DNA of 64,000 nucleotides from Paracidovorax avenae ATCC 19860. Its GTDB lineage: Bacteria > Pseudomonadota > Gammaproteobacteria > Burkholderiales > Burkholderiaceae_C. Made by a program: the position numbers and the translations under genes. The notes beneath the pieces were generated by a model, which saw only the letters and a list, made by a program, of their open reading frames with translations, ran no database searches and was not told where the DNA came from. The stretch covers positions 1,984,001 to 2,048,000 of the forward strand of contig NC_015138.1 of assembly GCF_000176855.2 (NCBI RefSeq). The letters are read 5' to 3'. Of this stretch, positions 8,872 to 18,857 are shown one piece after another (position 1 is the stretch's first letter; every line of letters begins with the position of its first letter).

Positions 8872-9597
8872 CTAGTGCCGCTTTTCCAGCACCAGCCGGT
8901 CACCCGACCGGTTCATCTGGAATTCGTTGAGGGCGCTGTTGCCCAGCAGTACATAGGGCATGCCCTGCGGCGTGACGATGGCGTCCACGCCGAACAGCTC
9001 CACGTCGCCCAGCCGGAGGGAGTCGAGCCGCAGGCGCCAGCCGCGGGCCGTGCCGTTGGCGGTGCCTACCGTCACGGGCTGGCCGCTGCGGTAGTCCAGG
9101 CCCAGGCGATCGGCATCGGGCTGGCCGATGGCCACCATGCTCGCGCCCGTGTCCACGAGGTATTGCATGCTGCGGCCGTTGACCGTGCCGGTGCCCGAGA
9201 AATGCCCGCGGCCGTCGGCGATGAGCACCACGGTGCGCCCCGTGCCCGCGCCCCGGCTGCCCACGCTCACCGGCGCCTCGCCCAGCCGCACGGTGCGGCG
9301 TCCAGCGGAGGTTTCCAGCACGGCATCGTCGGGGCCGACGGACACCACCTTCACGCCGCCGAGCGATTCCCCCGCGGCCAGCGCGCGGGGCGCGCCGCCA
9401 TCGACCACCAGCAGCGCCTTGGCGCCCAGGATGCCCGTGAGCGCGATCGACTGGGATGCCGCCGGAAGCGGCGCGAGCCATGCCAGCGCACAGGCGGCGC
9501 ACGCCGCCCGCACCATGCGCGGCGCCAGGGCCTGGGTCTGGGTCTGGGTCTGGGCGTCGGGAAGGGGGGGCATGGCGGTGTGGGCGGGCGCTGGCAA
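8872..9597 (-). CDS. Retropepsin-like aspartic protease (TIGR02281 type)
   Basis: Up to 241 residues, exported or membrane-anchored. A hydrophobic signal segment (ACALAWLAPLPAASQ) is followed by a domain with the catalytic VDTGAS motif at about residue 150 and the LLGNSALNEF closing motif typical of clan AA single-domain proteases. The family is usually found as a periplasmic or membrane protein in proteobacteria; substrates are unknown. The start is uncertain: ATG 9516 places the signal peptide at the N-terminus, while ATG 9597 adds 27 residues including a Gln-Thr repeat encoded by a hexanucleotide repeat. Confidence 0.8.
   Translation of the reverse strand: MPAPAHTAMPPLPDAQTQTQTQALAPRMVRAACAACALAWLAPLPAASQSIALTGILGAKALLVVDGGAPRALAAGESLGGVKVVSVGPDDAVLETSAGRRTVRLGEAPVSVGSRGAGTGRTVVLIADGRGHFSGTGTVNGRSMQYLVDTGASMVAIGQPDADRLGLDYRSGQPVTVGTANGTARGWRLRLDSLRLGDVELFGVDAIVTPQGMPYVLLGNSALNEFQMNRSGDRLVLEKRH
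9532..9554. repeat. CTGGGT hexanucleotide tandem repeat
   Basis: Just under four copies of CTGGGT in a row. On the minus strand they encode alternating Gln and Thr before the signal peptide of the retropepsin-like gene. Copy-number changes would keep frame, so this is not an on/off switch, but it could alter the leader length if the upstream start is used. Confidence 0.7.
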
Positions 9598-9601
9598 CCC
9601 G

Positions 9602-10087
9602 TCAGTCGCGGAAGTTGTCGAAGGACAGCGGCACGTCGGTGATGTCCTTGCGGATCAGTGCCATCACGGCCTGCAGGTCGTCGCGCTTGGCGCCGGTCAC
9701 GCGCACTTTCTCTTCCTGGATCGCGGCCTGCACCTTGATCTTGCTCTCCTTGACGAGCTTCTGGATCTTCTTGGCCAGCTCGCTCTCGATGCCGTTGCGC
9801 ACCTTGATGACCTGCTTGACCTTGTCGCCGCCGATCTTCTGCACGTCGCCCTTGTCGAGGAAGCGGACGTCCACGTTGCGCTTGGTGAGCTTGTTGCGCA
9901 GGATGTCCTCGACCTGCTGCAACTGGAACTCGGCATCGCCGAAGAGGGTGATTTCCTTGTCCTTGATCTCGATCGCGGCGGAGGTGCCCTTGAAATCGAA
10001 GCGGGTGCCGATTTCCTTGGCCGAGTTCTCCACGGCGTTCTTCACTTCCACGAGGTTGGCTTCACAGACGGTATCAAAAGAAGGCAT
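9602..10087 (-). CDS. yajQ: YajQ-family nucleotide-binding protein
   Basis: A 161-residue protein covering the whole YajQ family: start MPSFD, the conserved FDFKGT segment near residue 30, and the C-terminal end PLSFDNFRD. YajQ homologues in Xanthomonas and Pseudomonas bind c-di-GMP and influence transcription and virulence; here this is inferred by family. Divergent from murB, with 66 bases between the starts. Confidence 0.95.
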   Translation of the reverse strand: MPSFDTVCEANLVEVKNAVENSAKEIGTRFDFKGTSAAIEIKDKEITLFGDAEFQLQQVEDILRNKLTKRNVDVRFLDKGDVQKIGGDKVKQVIKVRNGIESELAKKIQKLVKESKIKVQAAIQEEKVRVTGAKRDDLQAVMALIRKDITDVPLSFDNFRD

Positions 10088-10153
10088 GGCTTCGCTCTCG
10101 GTATCTCGGGTGGGGGGCCTCGCCGGCGAGGCCCGAATGCGACAATCCGGTGG

Positions 10154-11227
10154 ATGTTAGTCGAGAAAAACGTCCCCCTGCAGGCCTGCAACACCTTCGG
10201 CATCGTGGCGCGCGCCCATACGCTGGTGCGCGCGCGCTCGGCCGACGACGTGCGGGCGCTGCTCGCCGATCCGCAGCTCGGTGCCGGCCCCCTGTTCGTG
10301 CTGGGCGGGGGCAGCAACATCGTGCTCACGGGCGACGTGAAGCCCGTCGTGCTCAAGATGGAGATTCCGGGCATCCGGCTGGTCGAGGAAACCCCGCGCG
10401 CCTGGATCGTGGAGGCCGGCGCGGGCGTGCGCTGGCACGACGCGGTCGCCTGGACGCTCGAGCACGGCTTTCCCGGGCTGGAGAACCTGGCCCTCATCCC
10501 CGGCACCGTGGGGGCCGCTCCCGTGCAGAACATCGGCGCGTACGGCGTCGAGCTGCAGGACCGTTTCGACTCGCTGGACGCCATCGACCTCGCCACGGGG
10601 CGCTCGTTCTCGCTGGACTCGGCCCAGTGCGCCTTCGGCTACCGGGATTCCGTCTTCAAGCACGCACCCGCCGGCACCGGTGCCGACACCGGCCTGCCCC
10701 GGGGGATGGGCCTGGCGGGCCGTGCGGTCATCACCCATGTCCGCTTCCGCCTGCCCAAGCCCTGGAGGCCGGAGCTGGGCTACCTCGACCTGGAGCGCAA
10801 GCGCCAGGAGGCAGGCGTGGAGCAGCCCACGGCCCGCCAGATCTTCGACTGGGTGTGCGAGGTGCGCCGCGCCAAGCTGCCCGATCCCGCCGTGCTCGGC
10901 AATGCGGGCAGCTTCTTCAAGAACCCGACCGTGACGCCCGAGCAGTGCTCGGACATCATCGCGCGCGACCCGAAGATCGTGCACTACCCGATGCCGGACG
11001 GCACCATCAAGCTCGCGGCCGGCTGGCTCATCGATGCCTGCGGCTGGAAGGGCAAGACGGTGGGCAAGGCCGGGGTGTACGAGAAGCAGGCCCTGGTGCT
11101 GGTCAACCGGGGCCGCGGCGGCGACAGTGTCACGGGCGGCGAGGTGATGACGCTCGCCAGGGCCATCCAGACGAGCGTCTATGAGCGCTTCGGCATCCGG
11201 CTCGAGCCCGAGCCCGTGGTGGTCTGA
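10154..11227 (+). CDS. murB: UDP-N-acetylenolpyruvoylglucosamine reductase
   Basis: MurB reduces the enolpyruvyl group of UDP-GlcNAc-enolpyruvate to UDP-MurNAc in peptidoglycan precursor synthesis, using FAD and NADPH. The 357-residue protein shows NTFGI at the N-terminus, the FAD-binding [23 protein letters not shown], the FGYRDSVFK segment, and the catalytic serine in NAGSFFKNP. This is the long type I (E. coli-like) form. The start is ATG 10154. It is convergent with argG across a terminator. Confidence 0.96.
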   Translation: MLVEKNVPLQACNTFGIVARAHTLVRARSADDVRALLADPQLGAGPLFVLGGGSNIVLTGDVKPVVLKMEIPGIRLVEETPRAWIVEAGAGVRWHDAVAWTLEHGFPGLENLALIPGTVGAAPVQNIGAYGVELQDRFDSLDAIDLATGRSFSLDSAQCAFGYRDSVFKHAPAGTGADTGLPRGMGLAGRAVITHVRFRLPKPWRPELGYLDLERKRQEAGVEQPTARQIFDWVCEVRRAKLPDPAVLGNAGSFFKNPTVTPEQCSDIIARDPKIVHYPMPDGTIKLAAGWLIDACGWKGKTVGKAGVYEKQALVLVNRGRGGDSVTGGEVMTLARAIQTSVYERFGIRLEPEPVVV

Positions 11228-11257
11228 GCCAGCCGCAAGGTCCGTGCCGCCGGGCGT

Positions 11258-11293
11258 AAAAAAAAACCGCCCGGCCTCGCGGCGGAGCGGTTT
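11258..11293 (-). terminator. Rho-independent terminator of argG
   Basis: Read on the minus strand: AACCGC, an interior GC-rich segment, then GCGGTT running into a stretch of nine T residues (A run at 11258-11266 on the plus strand). It sits about 40 bases past the argG stop. Confidence 0.75.
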
Positions 11294-11333
11294 CTGCGGG
11301 AGCGGGCCTGCCGCGGACGGCAGGGCCGCTGCG

Positions 11334-12734
<1,401 letters not shown>

Positions 12735-13052
12735 TCAGCCGAAATGGCAGATGTAATGGTAGGCCTCGGTCACGCGGATCTCGAACTTCGAGTTGCCGGG
12801 CACGCTGAACTTCTCGCCCTCGCCGGACTTCACCCACGCGTCGGTGCCGTCCAGCTTGTATTCGCAGGCGCCGCCCACGCATTCCATGATCTCCGGCGCG
12901 CCCGTGTTGAAGGTGAGGGTGGCGGGCAGGATCACGCCGACCGACTTCTTCGTGCCGTCGGGGAAGGTGATGCCGTGGCTCACGCACTTGCCGTCGAAGT
13001 ACACGTTGGCTCGGGTGGTGACGGACACGCCGTCGATCTTTTCGGTCGTCAT
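12735..13052 (-). CDS. ppnP: Pyrimidine/purine nucleoside phosphorylase (DUF1255)
   Basis: A 105-residue single-domain cupin of the PpnP (YaiE) family. Recognisable segments are the TRANVYFDGK stretch, the SHGITFPDGTKKSVGVILP strand pair, EIMECVGG and the C-terminal FEIRVTEAYHYICHF. The family phosphorolyses several nucleosides. Length equals the family norm of about 95-105 residues. Upstream of argG on the same strand; no metabolic reason for the pairing is evident. Confidence 0.93.
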   Translation of the reverse strand: MTTEKIDGVSVTTRANVYFDGKCVSHGITFPDGTKKSVGVILPATLTFNTGAPEIMECVGGACEYKLDGTDAWVKSGEGEKFSVPGNSKFEIRVTEAYHYICHFG

Positions 13053-13177
13053 GGATGCGCTGTTCTCTGAAAGGGGGAAGGAAGAGGGCGGAAGCCGAAG
13101 ATTCTAGAGCGTGTCCGGCCGCGTCCTACACGGCATGCCCCGGCAGGGCCCCGCAGGCCGCCCGCGGCCCGGGCATG

Positions 13178-13199
13178 AAAAAGGAGCCCGGAGGCTCCT
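13178..13199 (-). terminator. Rho-independent terminator after the glycine-zipper gene
   Basis: On the minus strand AGGAGCC, loop TCCG, GGCTCCT, then a T run. It lies about 50 bases past the stop at 13248. The remainder of 13053-13247 shows no gene. Confidence 0.8.
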
Positions 13200-13247
13200 C
13201 GTCGCGGTGCGGCGCGTGGCATGGTATGGCATGCCGTGCGCGCCGGC

Positions 13248-13901
13248 TCAGCGCCAGTAGGGATCGGGCGGCGGGCCGTAGGGCCGCCCGTAGGCGTCGC
13301 GGTACTCGATGACCGTGGCGGCCGGGGGCGTCACGTAGGCCGGCGGGCCGGGCTGCGTGGACACGACCACGCCGGGCTGCACATAGGTCGTCGTGGTGCT
13401 GCTGTACACCGGCGCGCGCTGCGGTGCGCTCGCCAGGGGCTGGACGCTCAGCGGAATCCAGGCGCCCGGATCGTGCTGGGTGCGCGTGGTGTACTGGCGG
13501 CCTGCATATTCATACAGCACGTCGTAGCCCACCACGCGGTTTTCATAGTGCGTCTGGTTGGAGCAGCGCGTGACGTTCTGGTACTCGGGGCGGCTGCCCT
13601 CGATGTTGTTGCCCAGTATCGCGCCGCCGATCAGGCCCAGGGCGGTGGCGGCGACCCGGCCGCCACCATGGCCTATGGCATTGCCGGCGGCACCGCCGGC
13701 GACCGCGCCCAGCACGGCGCCGGCCCCCGTGGGGCGGGATTCTGAATAGATGGTCTCGTTGCCGCACACCTGCTGCGGGATGGCGACCTGCTGGGTGACC
13801 GGCGTCGCGGAGAGCACCCGGCCCTGTTCCTGGGCGCTCGCGTTCGTGGCTGCGGCGGTCGCCATGGCGGCGAGGGCGGTCCAGGCGATGATCTTTTTCA
13901 T
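13248..13901 (-). CDS. Exported glycine-zipper 2TM-type protein
   Basis: A 217-residue protein beginning MKKIIAW with a clear signal peptide ending near NASAQ. A glycine-zipper stretch (GAGAVLGAVAGGAAGNAIG through GLIGGAILGNNI, about residues 60-98) follows, then a domain with two cysteines and a Pro/Tyr-rich tail ending PPDPYWR. Rickettsia 17-kDa-antigen-like glycine-zipper proteins sit in or on the outer membrane; the role here is unknown. The start at 13901 is chosen because AAAGGAG lies 9 bases upstream; an ATG 8 codons earlier has no such site. Confidence 0.85.
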   Translation of the reverse strand: MKKIIAWTALAAMATAAATNASAQEQGRVLSATPVTQQVAIPQQVCGNETIYSESRPTGAGAVLGAVAGGAAGNAIGHGGGRVAATALGLIGGAILGNNIEGSRPEYQNVTRCSNQTHYENRVVGYDVLYEYAGRQYTTRTQHDPGAWIPLSVQPLASAPQRAPVYSSTTTTYVQPGVVVSTQPGPPAYVTPPAATVIEYRDAYGRPYGPPPDPYWR

Positions 13902-14033
13902 GGAGAAGCTCCTTTCGGTCGGCATACAACGCTCCGGCCTGTAGAAAAGTTTAGGCGCCGGCCGTGAAGCCGCCGGAGGAGGGACGTAAAACTCCGTAAA
14001 GTTCGGTGTCTTTCCGGCGGAGCGGTTGCCGTG

Positions 14034-14420
14034 TCACCGCTTGGAGGCGGCTGCGAGCCGTTCGTTCCATCGGGCGTCCTGGAAGCCCACCGTCACCTCG
14101 CCGCCGGCATCACCCGTCCATTCCACCACCGGCCGCTTGATGGCGCTGGGCTGCGCCTGCAGCAACGCGGCGGCGCTGGCCGGGTCGCGCACCGCGGCCT
14201 GGGCCTGCGGGTCCAGCTTGCGCCAGGTGGTGCCCTGGCGGTTCACCAGGGGCTCCCAGCCCAGCGACGCCATCCAGGCGGCGAGGCGCTCCGCCGGAAC
14301 GCCCTGTTTCTTGAAGTCGTGGAAGCGGTACTCGACGCCGTGCTCCGTGAGCCACGTGCGGGCCTTCTTGACCGTGTCGCAGTTGGGAATGCCATAGACG
14401 ATGGGGGTGGGGGTACTCAT
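14034..14420 (-). CDS. ArsC/Spx-family thioredoxin-fold protein (YffB-like)
   Basis: A 128-residue single-domain protein with the short-fold ArsC/Spx pattern. Near the N-terminus YGIPNCDTVKKA has one cysteine in place of a CxxC pair, followed by HDFKKQG and KLDPQAQ. E. coli YffB has the same layout; arsenate reduction is not established for this subgroup. The start at 14420 gives the family N-terminus. It is divergent from folC with 47 bases between the starts. Confidence 0.87.
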   Translation of the reverse strand: MSTPTPIVYGIPNCDTVKKARTWLTEHGVEYRFHDFKKQGVPAERLAAWMASLGWEPLVNRQGTTWRKLDPQAQAAVRDPASAAALLQAQPSAIKRPVVEWTGDAGGEVTVGFQDARWNERLAAASKR

Positions 14421-14467
14421 GCGCCCGATCATCCTGCAAGCCCGCCTCGGCGACAATCGCGGGCTCT

Positions 14468-15793
14468 ATGCACACCACTTTCGACACCCTGGACGGCTGG
14501 CTGGCCCATTGCGAACGCATCCACCCGAAAACCATCGACATGGGCCTGGAGCGGGTGGGCGAGGTGGCGCGCCGGCTCGGGCTGCACTTTGCCTGCCCCG
14601 TGATCACGGTGGCCGGCACGAACGGCAAGGGCTCCACCTGCGCCATGCTGGAGGCGGTGGCGCTGCAATCGGGCTACCGCACCGGTGTCTATACCTCCCC
14701 GCACCTCGTGAAGTTCGAAGAGCGCTGCCGCATCCGCGGCGAGAGCGTCGGTGCGGACGATCTGGTGGAGCACTTCGCGGCCGTGGAGGCGGCCAGGACG
14801 CAGGACGGCGCGGAGGTGTCGCTGTCCTACTTCGAGTTCACCACGCTCGCCATCCTGCGCCTCATGAGCCAGGCGGGCCTGGACGTCGCCATCCTGGAAG
14901 TGGGCCTGGGCGGCCGGCTCGATGCCACCAACGTCGTGGATACCGATTGCGCGGTCATCACCAGCATCGACATCGACCACACGGAATTCCTGGGGCCGGA
15001 CCGCGAATCCATCGGACGGGAGAAGGCCGGCATCATGCGGCCGGGCCGCCCCGCCATCGTGAGCGACCCCATGGCACCGCAGAGCGTGCTGGACCACGCG
15101 CGCGCGCTCGGCGCCGACCTGTGGCAGTTCGGCCAGGACTTCAATTTTTCCGGCGACAAGCAGCAGTGGGCCTGGGCGGGACGGGGCCGCCGCTATGCCG
15201 GGCTGGCCTACCCGGCACTGCGGGGCGCTAATCAGCTCGTCAATGCCTCGGGTGTGCTGGCAGCGCTGGAGGCGCTGCGCGACCGGCTGCCGATCACTGC
15301 CCAGGCCGTGCGCACCGGCCTGGCCATGGTGGAGCTGCCGGGACGCTTCCAGATCGTCCCGGGCCAGCCGACGCTGGTACTGGACGTGGCCCACAACCCG
15401 CATTCGGTGGCGGCGCTCACCGCCAACCTCGACGCCATGGGCTTTTTCCCGACCACGCACGCGGTCTTCGGTGCGATGGCAGACAAGGACCTCGCTCCCA
15501 TGCTGGCCCGCATCGGCCCGCTGGTGGACCGCTGGTACTTCACCGACCTGCCGACGCCACGCGCCGAAACCGCTGCCGCCCTGCAGCAGAAGTGGAATGC
15601 CCTGCAGATCGTCGCGGGCGGGCGCCGCGAAGTGCGCACCAGCCTGCACCCGGACCCCTGGCAGGCACTGCAGGCGGCCGTGGGCGCTGCGGAGCCGACT
15701 GATAGAATCGTGGTCTTTGGCTCCTTCTATACGGTCGGCGGTGTGCTGCACCACGGAACGCCCCGCCTGCAGGCCAAGCACCTGGGCACTTGA
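14468..15793 (+). CDS. folC: Dihydrofolate synthase/folylpolyglutamate synthase
   Basis: FolC adds glutamate to dihydropteroate and to folates. The 441-residue protein has the Mur-ligase-type P-loop GTNGKGST (about 50-57), the YTSPHLV segment, GLGGRLDATNV in the central domain and the C-terminal DVAHNPHS motif carrying the carbamylated-lysine region neighbours. It heads a plus-strand run (folC, SPOR protein, cvpA, purF, metZ) characteristic of Burkholderiales, so it is probably operonic with them. Confidence 0.96.
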   Translation: MHTTFDTLDGWLAHCERIHPKTIDMGLERVGEVARRLGLHFACPVITVAGTNGKGSTCAMLEAVALQSGYRTGVYTSPHLVKFEERCRIRGESVGADDLVEHFAAVEAARTQDGAEVSLSYFEFTTLAILRLMSQAGLDVAILEVGLGGRLDATNVVDTDCAVITSIDIDHTEFLGPDRESIGREKAGIMRPGRPAIVSDPMAPQSVLDHARALGADLWQFGQDFNFSGDKQQWAWAGRGRRYAGLAYPALRGANQLVNASGVLAALEALRDRLPITAQAVRTGLAMVELPGRFQIVPGQPTLVLDVAHNPHSVAALTANLDAMGFFPTTHAVFGAMADKDLAPMLARIGPLVDRWYFTDLPTPRAETAAALQQKWNALQIVAGGRREVRTSLHPDPWQALQAAVGAAEPTDRIVVFGSFYTVGGVLHHGTPRLQAKHLGT

Positions 15794-15825
15794 GCATCCG
15801 ACAGCGCACTCCCCGCACTGCATCC

Positions 15826-16731
15826 ATGGCATTTTTCAAGTTTCGTTGGCCCGGCCGCAAGGAGCAGCCCGAGCAGCCCGCAAAGCCCGCCAAGCGGTCA
15901 CGCGGAGGCGCCGCCCAGGCCGCGGAAAGCATCGAGGCGATGCGGCGGCGCGCCCGCCATCGCCTGATCGGCGCGGCCGTCCTCGTGCTGGCCGGCATCG
16001 TGGGCTTCCCGATGCTGTTCGATACCCAGCCGCGGCCCATCCCCGTGGACATCCCGATCGACATTCCCGACCGCAACAAGGTGGCGCCCCTGGTGGTGCC
16101 CGAGGCGGCGCAGGCAGCGTCCACTCCGGCTGCCACGGGCACTGCAGCCAAGCCCCCGGCGGCTCCCCCGGCCACGGCAGGGCTGTCCGATGGCGAGGAG
16201 GTGATCCAGCCGTCGCGCAGCGCCGCTGCGCCGGCGCCCCAGGCGCCCGCTCCCGTCCCGTCACCCGCTGCGGCGCCGCGGCAGGAAACGCACCATGCCG
16301 AGAGCCGTGCCGCTGCCTCGAAGCCCGAGGCCAGGCCGGCGAAGCCCGTCCACGAGACCAAGCCAGACACCAAGCCCGCAGTGGCCGAGACGCGCCCGTC
16401 CGCGGCGTCCCCTGCTGCCGTATCCCGCGACGACGCGGCGCGCGCCCGAGCTCTTCTCGAAGGACGGGAAGGATCTGCTGCCGCGCCCAAGGGCGACGAC
16501 GGCGCGCGCCTGATCGTGCAGGTCGGTGCTTTCGCGGACGGCGACAAGGCCCGCGAAGTGCGCCAGTCGCTGGAGCGTGCGGGGCTCAAGACCTATACCC
16601 AGGTGGTGGATACCAAGGACGGCAAGCGCACGCGGGTGCGGGTCGGGCCTTTCGCCAGCAAGGCGGAGGCGGACAAGGCCGCGGCGCGCATCAAGGGCCT
16701 GGGCCTCTCGGCCTCGGTGCTTGCGCTGTAG
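15826..16731 (+). CDS. SPOR-domain inner-membrane protein (DedD-like)
   Basis: A 301-residue bitopic membrane protein. A basic cytoplasmic N-terminus is followed by one membrane helix (LIGAAVLVLAGIVGFPMLF, about 45-64), a long Pro/Ala-rich periplasmic linker and a C-terminal SPOR domain (LIVQVGAFADGDKAREVR to the end) that binds denuded glycan strands at the division septum. This is the layout of cell-division protein DedD, which lies in the same folC-cvpA neighbourhood in E. coli. ATG 15826 is preferred over a TTG at 15790 overlapping folC. Confidence 0.88.
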   Translation: MAFFKFRWPGRKEQPEQPAKPAKRSRGGAAQAAESIEAMRRRARHRLIGAAVLVLAGIVGFPMLFDTQPRPIPVDIPIDIPDRNKVAPLVVPEAAQAASTPAATGTAAKPPAAPPATAGLSDGEEVIQPSRSAAAPAPQAPAPVPSPAAAPRQETHHAESRAAASKPEARPAKPVHETKPDTKPAVAETRPSAASPAAVSRDDAARARALLEGREGSAAAPKGDDGARLIVQVGAFADGDKAREVRQSLERAGLKTYTQVVDTKDGKRTRVRVGPFASKAEADKAAARIKGLGLSASVLAL

Positions 16732-16751
16732 CCCGCGTGGAGCGGGGCGGC

Positions 16752-17240
16752 ATGGCGGCGCTGGACTGGATCTTCGTGGCGGCGTTGCTGGCCTCCCTGC
16801 TCCTGGGGGCCTGGCGCGGGCTGGTGTACGAGGTGCTTTCGCTGGCCGGCTGGGTGGTCGCTTTTTTCGTTGCGCAGTGGTGGGCGGCCGATGCGGCGGC
16901 GCTGCTGCCGATCTCGGAGTCGGCCGGCTCCATCCGCCATGCGGCGGGTTTCCTGCTGGTCTTCGTGGGCACGGTGTTCGCTTGCGGATTCGTCGCGTGG
17001 CTGGCCAAGAAGCTGATCGAGGCGGTGGGCCTGCGGCCGGCGGACCGGACGCTCGGCGCGGCGTTCGGCCTGCTGCGCGGCCTGGTGCTGCTGCTGGCCG
17101 CCACGCTCGTGGCCCTGTGGACACCGATCCACGAGGCCGTGTGGTGGAAAGAGTCCGCAACGGTCCCCATATGGACCGGGATGCTGTCGGTGCTGAAGCC
17201 GGCACTGCCGGAAACGCTCGGGCGGCACCTGCCCGGGTGA
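16752..17240 (+). CDS. cvpA: CvpA-family membrane protein
   Basis: A 162-residue protein with four predicted membrane segments and the CvpA family start (DWIFVAALLASLLLGAWRGLV). CvpA was first described in colicin V production in E. coli and contributes to envelope stress tolerance; it usually precedes purF, as here. The start is ATG 16752, 20 bases after the SPOR gene stop. Confidence 0.92.
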   Translation: MAALDWIFVAALLASLLLGAWRGLVYEVLSLAGWVVAFFVAQWWAADAAALLPISESAGSIRHAAGFLLVFVGTVFACGFVAWLAKKLIEAVGLRPADRTLGAAFGLLRGLVLLLAATLVALWTPIHEAVWWKESATVPIWTGMLSVLKPALPETLGRHLPG

Positions 17241-17340
17241 AGGTGTTTGTTTCGTGCGCGGCGGCCATCCCTGCAAAGGACGCCGCGGCGGGTTTTGGGG
17301 ATATAGCGGGCACGGCCCGCATCTGGATGGAACGCTAACT

Positions 17341-18846
17341 ATGTGTGGAATCGTCGGTGTGGTCAGCACGGCTCCCGTCAACCAGCTGATCTATGACGCC
17401 TTGCTGCTGCTGCAGCACCGGGGGCAGGATGCCGCGGGCATCGTCACGCAGCAGGAACGCAAGTTCTTCATGCACAAGGCCAAGGGCATGGTCCGCGACG
17501 TGTTCCGCACCCGCAACATGCGCGCGCTGCCCGGCACGGTGGGCCTGGGCCAGGTGCGCTATCCCACGGCCGGCAATGCCTACAGCGAGGAAGAGGCGCA
17601 GCCCTTCTACGTGAACGCGCCGTTCGGCATCGTGCTGGTGCACAACGGCAACCTCACCAATGCGCAGTCGCTGCGGGCCGAGCTGTTCTCCACCGACCAT
17701 CGCCACACCAACACCGAGAGCGATTCCGAGGTGCTGCTCAACGTGTTCGCGCACGAGCTCGAGCGCGCCACGCGCGGCGTTCCGCTGCAGGTCGAGGACG
17801 TCTTCACCGCGGTGGCCGCCGTGCACCGGCGCGTGAAGGGCTCTTATGCCGTCATCGCGCTGATCGCGGGCCATGGCCTGCTGGCGTTCCGCGATCCGCA
17901 CGGCATCCGCCCGATGTGCCTCGGCCGCAGCGCCGACGGTACCGTGATGGTGGGCAGCGAATCGGTGGCGCTCGAAGGCACCAACCACGTGTTCGAGCGC
18001 GACGTGCAACCCGGCGAGGCCGTGTTCATCACGCCCGACGGCACCGTGCATGCCCGCCAGTGCGCGCAGGCTCCGCAGCTCAACCCCTGCATCTTCGAGT
18101 TCGTTTACCTCGCACGGCCCGACTCCGTGCTGGACGGCATCTCCGTGTACCAGGCGCGGCTGAACCTCGGCGAGGCCCTGGCCAAGCGCGTGGTGTCCAC
18201 GGTGCCGCCCAGCGAGATCGACGTGATCATCCCGATCCCCGAGTCCAGCCGCCCGAGCGCCACGCAGCTCGCGCACCTGCTCGGCATCCCGTACCGCGAG
18301 GGTTTCGTCAAGAACCGCTACGTGGGCCGCACCTTCATCATGCCGGGACAGGGCGTGCGCAAGAAGTCGGTGCGCCAGAAACTCAACGTGATCGCCAGCG
18401 AATTCAAGGGCCGCAACGTGCTGCTCGTGGACGACTCCATCGTGCGCGGCACGACCTCGCGCGAGATCGTGCAGATGGCCCGCGACGCCGGCGCGCGCAA
18501 GGTGTACCTCGCCAGCGCCGCGCCGCCGGTGCGCTACCCCAACGTGTACGGCATCGACATGCCCACCAGCAACGAGCTGGTCGCCCATGGCCGCACGGTG
18601 GAAGAGATCCGCCAGGCGATCGGCTGCGACGCGCTGATCTACCAGGACGTGAACGCCATGAAGAAGGCCGTGGGTTCGCTCAACGGCAGCATCGAGGGCT
18701 TCGACGCTTCGTGCTTCGACGGTGTGTACGTCACCGGCGACATCACTGCGCAGGACATCGCCCGCCTGAACGAGGGCCGCGTCGGCAAGGAGGAGCAGGA
18801 AGAGGACACTTCCCGCCTGGCCCTGCCGAACGCCCAGGACGCCTGA
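17341..18846 (+). CDS. purF: Amidophosphoribosyltransferase
   Basis: PurF makes phosphoribosylamine from PRPP and glutamine, the first committed step of purine synthesis. It is 501 residues, starting MCGIVGV so that Cys2 is the mature N-terminal glutaminase nucleophile without a propeptide, as in E. coli. The PRPP loop VLLVDDSIVRGTT is at about 360-372, and the glutaminase motifs RYPTAG and HNGNLTNA are present. It lies about 100 bases after cvpA; I see no purine riboswitch in that gap. Confidence 0.97.
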   Translation: MCGIVGVVSTAPVNQLIYDALLLLQHRGQDAAGIVTQQERKFFMHKAKGMVRDVFRTRNMRALPGTVGLGQVRYPTAGNAYSEEEAQPFYVNAPFGIVLVHNGNLTNAQSLRAELFSTDHRHTNTESDSEVLLNVFAHELERATRGVPLQVEDVFTAVAAVHRRVKGSYAVIALIAGHGLLAFRDPHGIRPMCLGRSADGTVMVGSESVALEGTNHVFERDVQPGEAVFITPDGTVHARQCAQAPQLNPCIFEFVYLARPDSVLDGISVYQARLNLGEALAKRVVSTVPPSEIDVIIPIPESSRPSATQLAHLLGIPYREGFVKNRYVGRTFIMPGQGVRKKSVRQKLNVIASEFKGRNVLLVDDSIVRGTTSREIVQMARDAGARKVYLASAAPPVRYPNVYGIDMPTSNELVAHGRTVEEIRQAIGCDALIYQDVNAMKKAVGSLNGSIEGFDASCFDGVYVTGDITAQDIARLNEGRVGKEEQEEDTSRLALPNAQDA

Positions 18847-18857
18847 GGGGAGACGCC

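Noticed and set aside
9532..9554. Short tandem repeat as a CRISPR array
   Set aside because: Six-base direct tandem units without spacers inside a coding leader; no cas genes.
17241..17340. Purine riboswitch upstream of purF
   Set aside because: No conserved aptamer core is visible in the 100-base gap.
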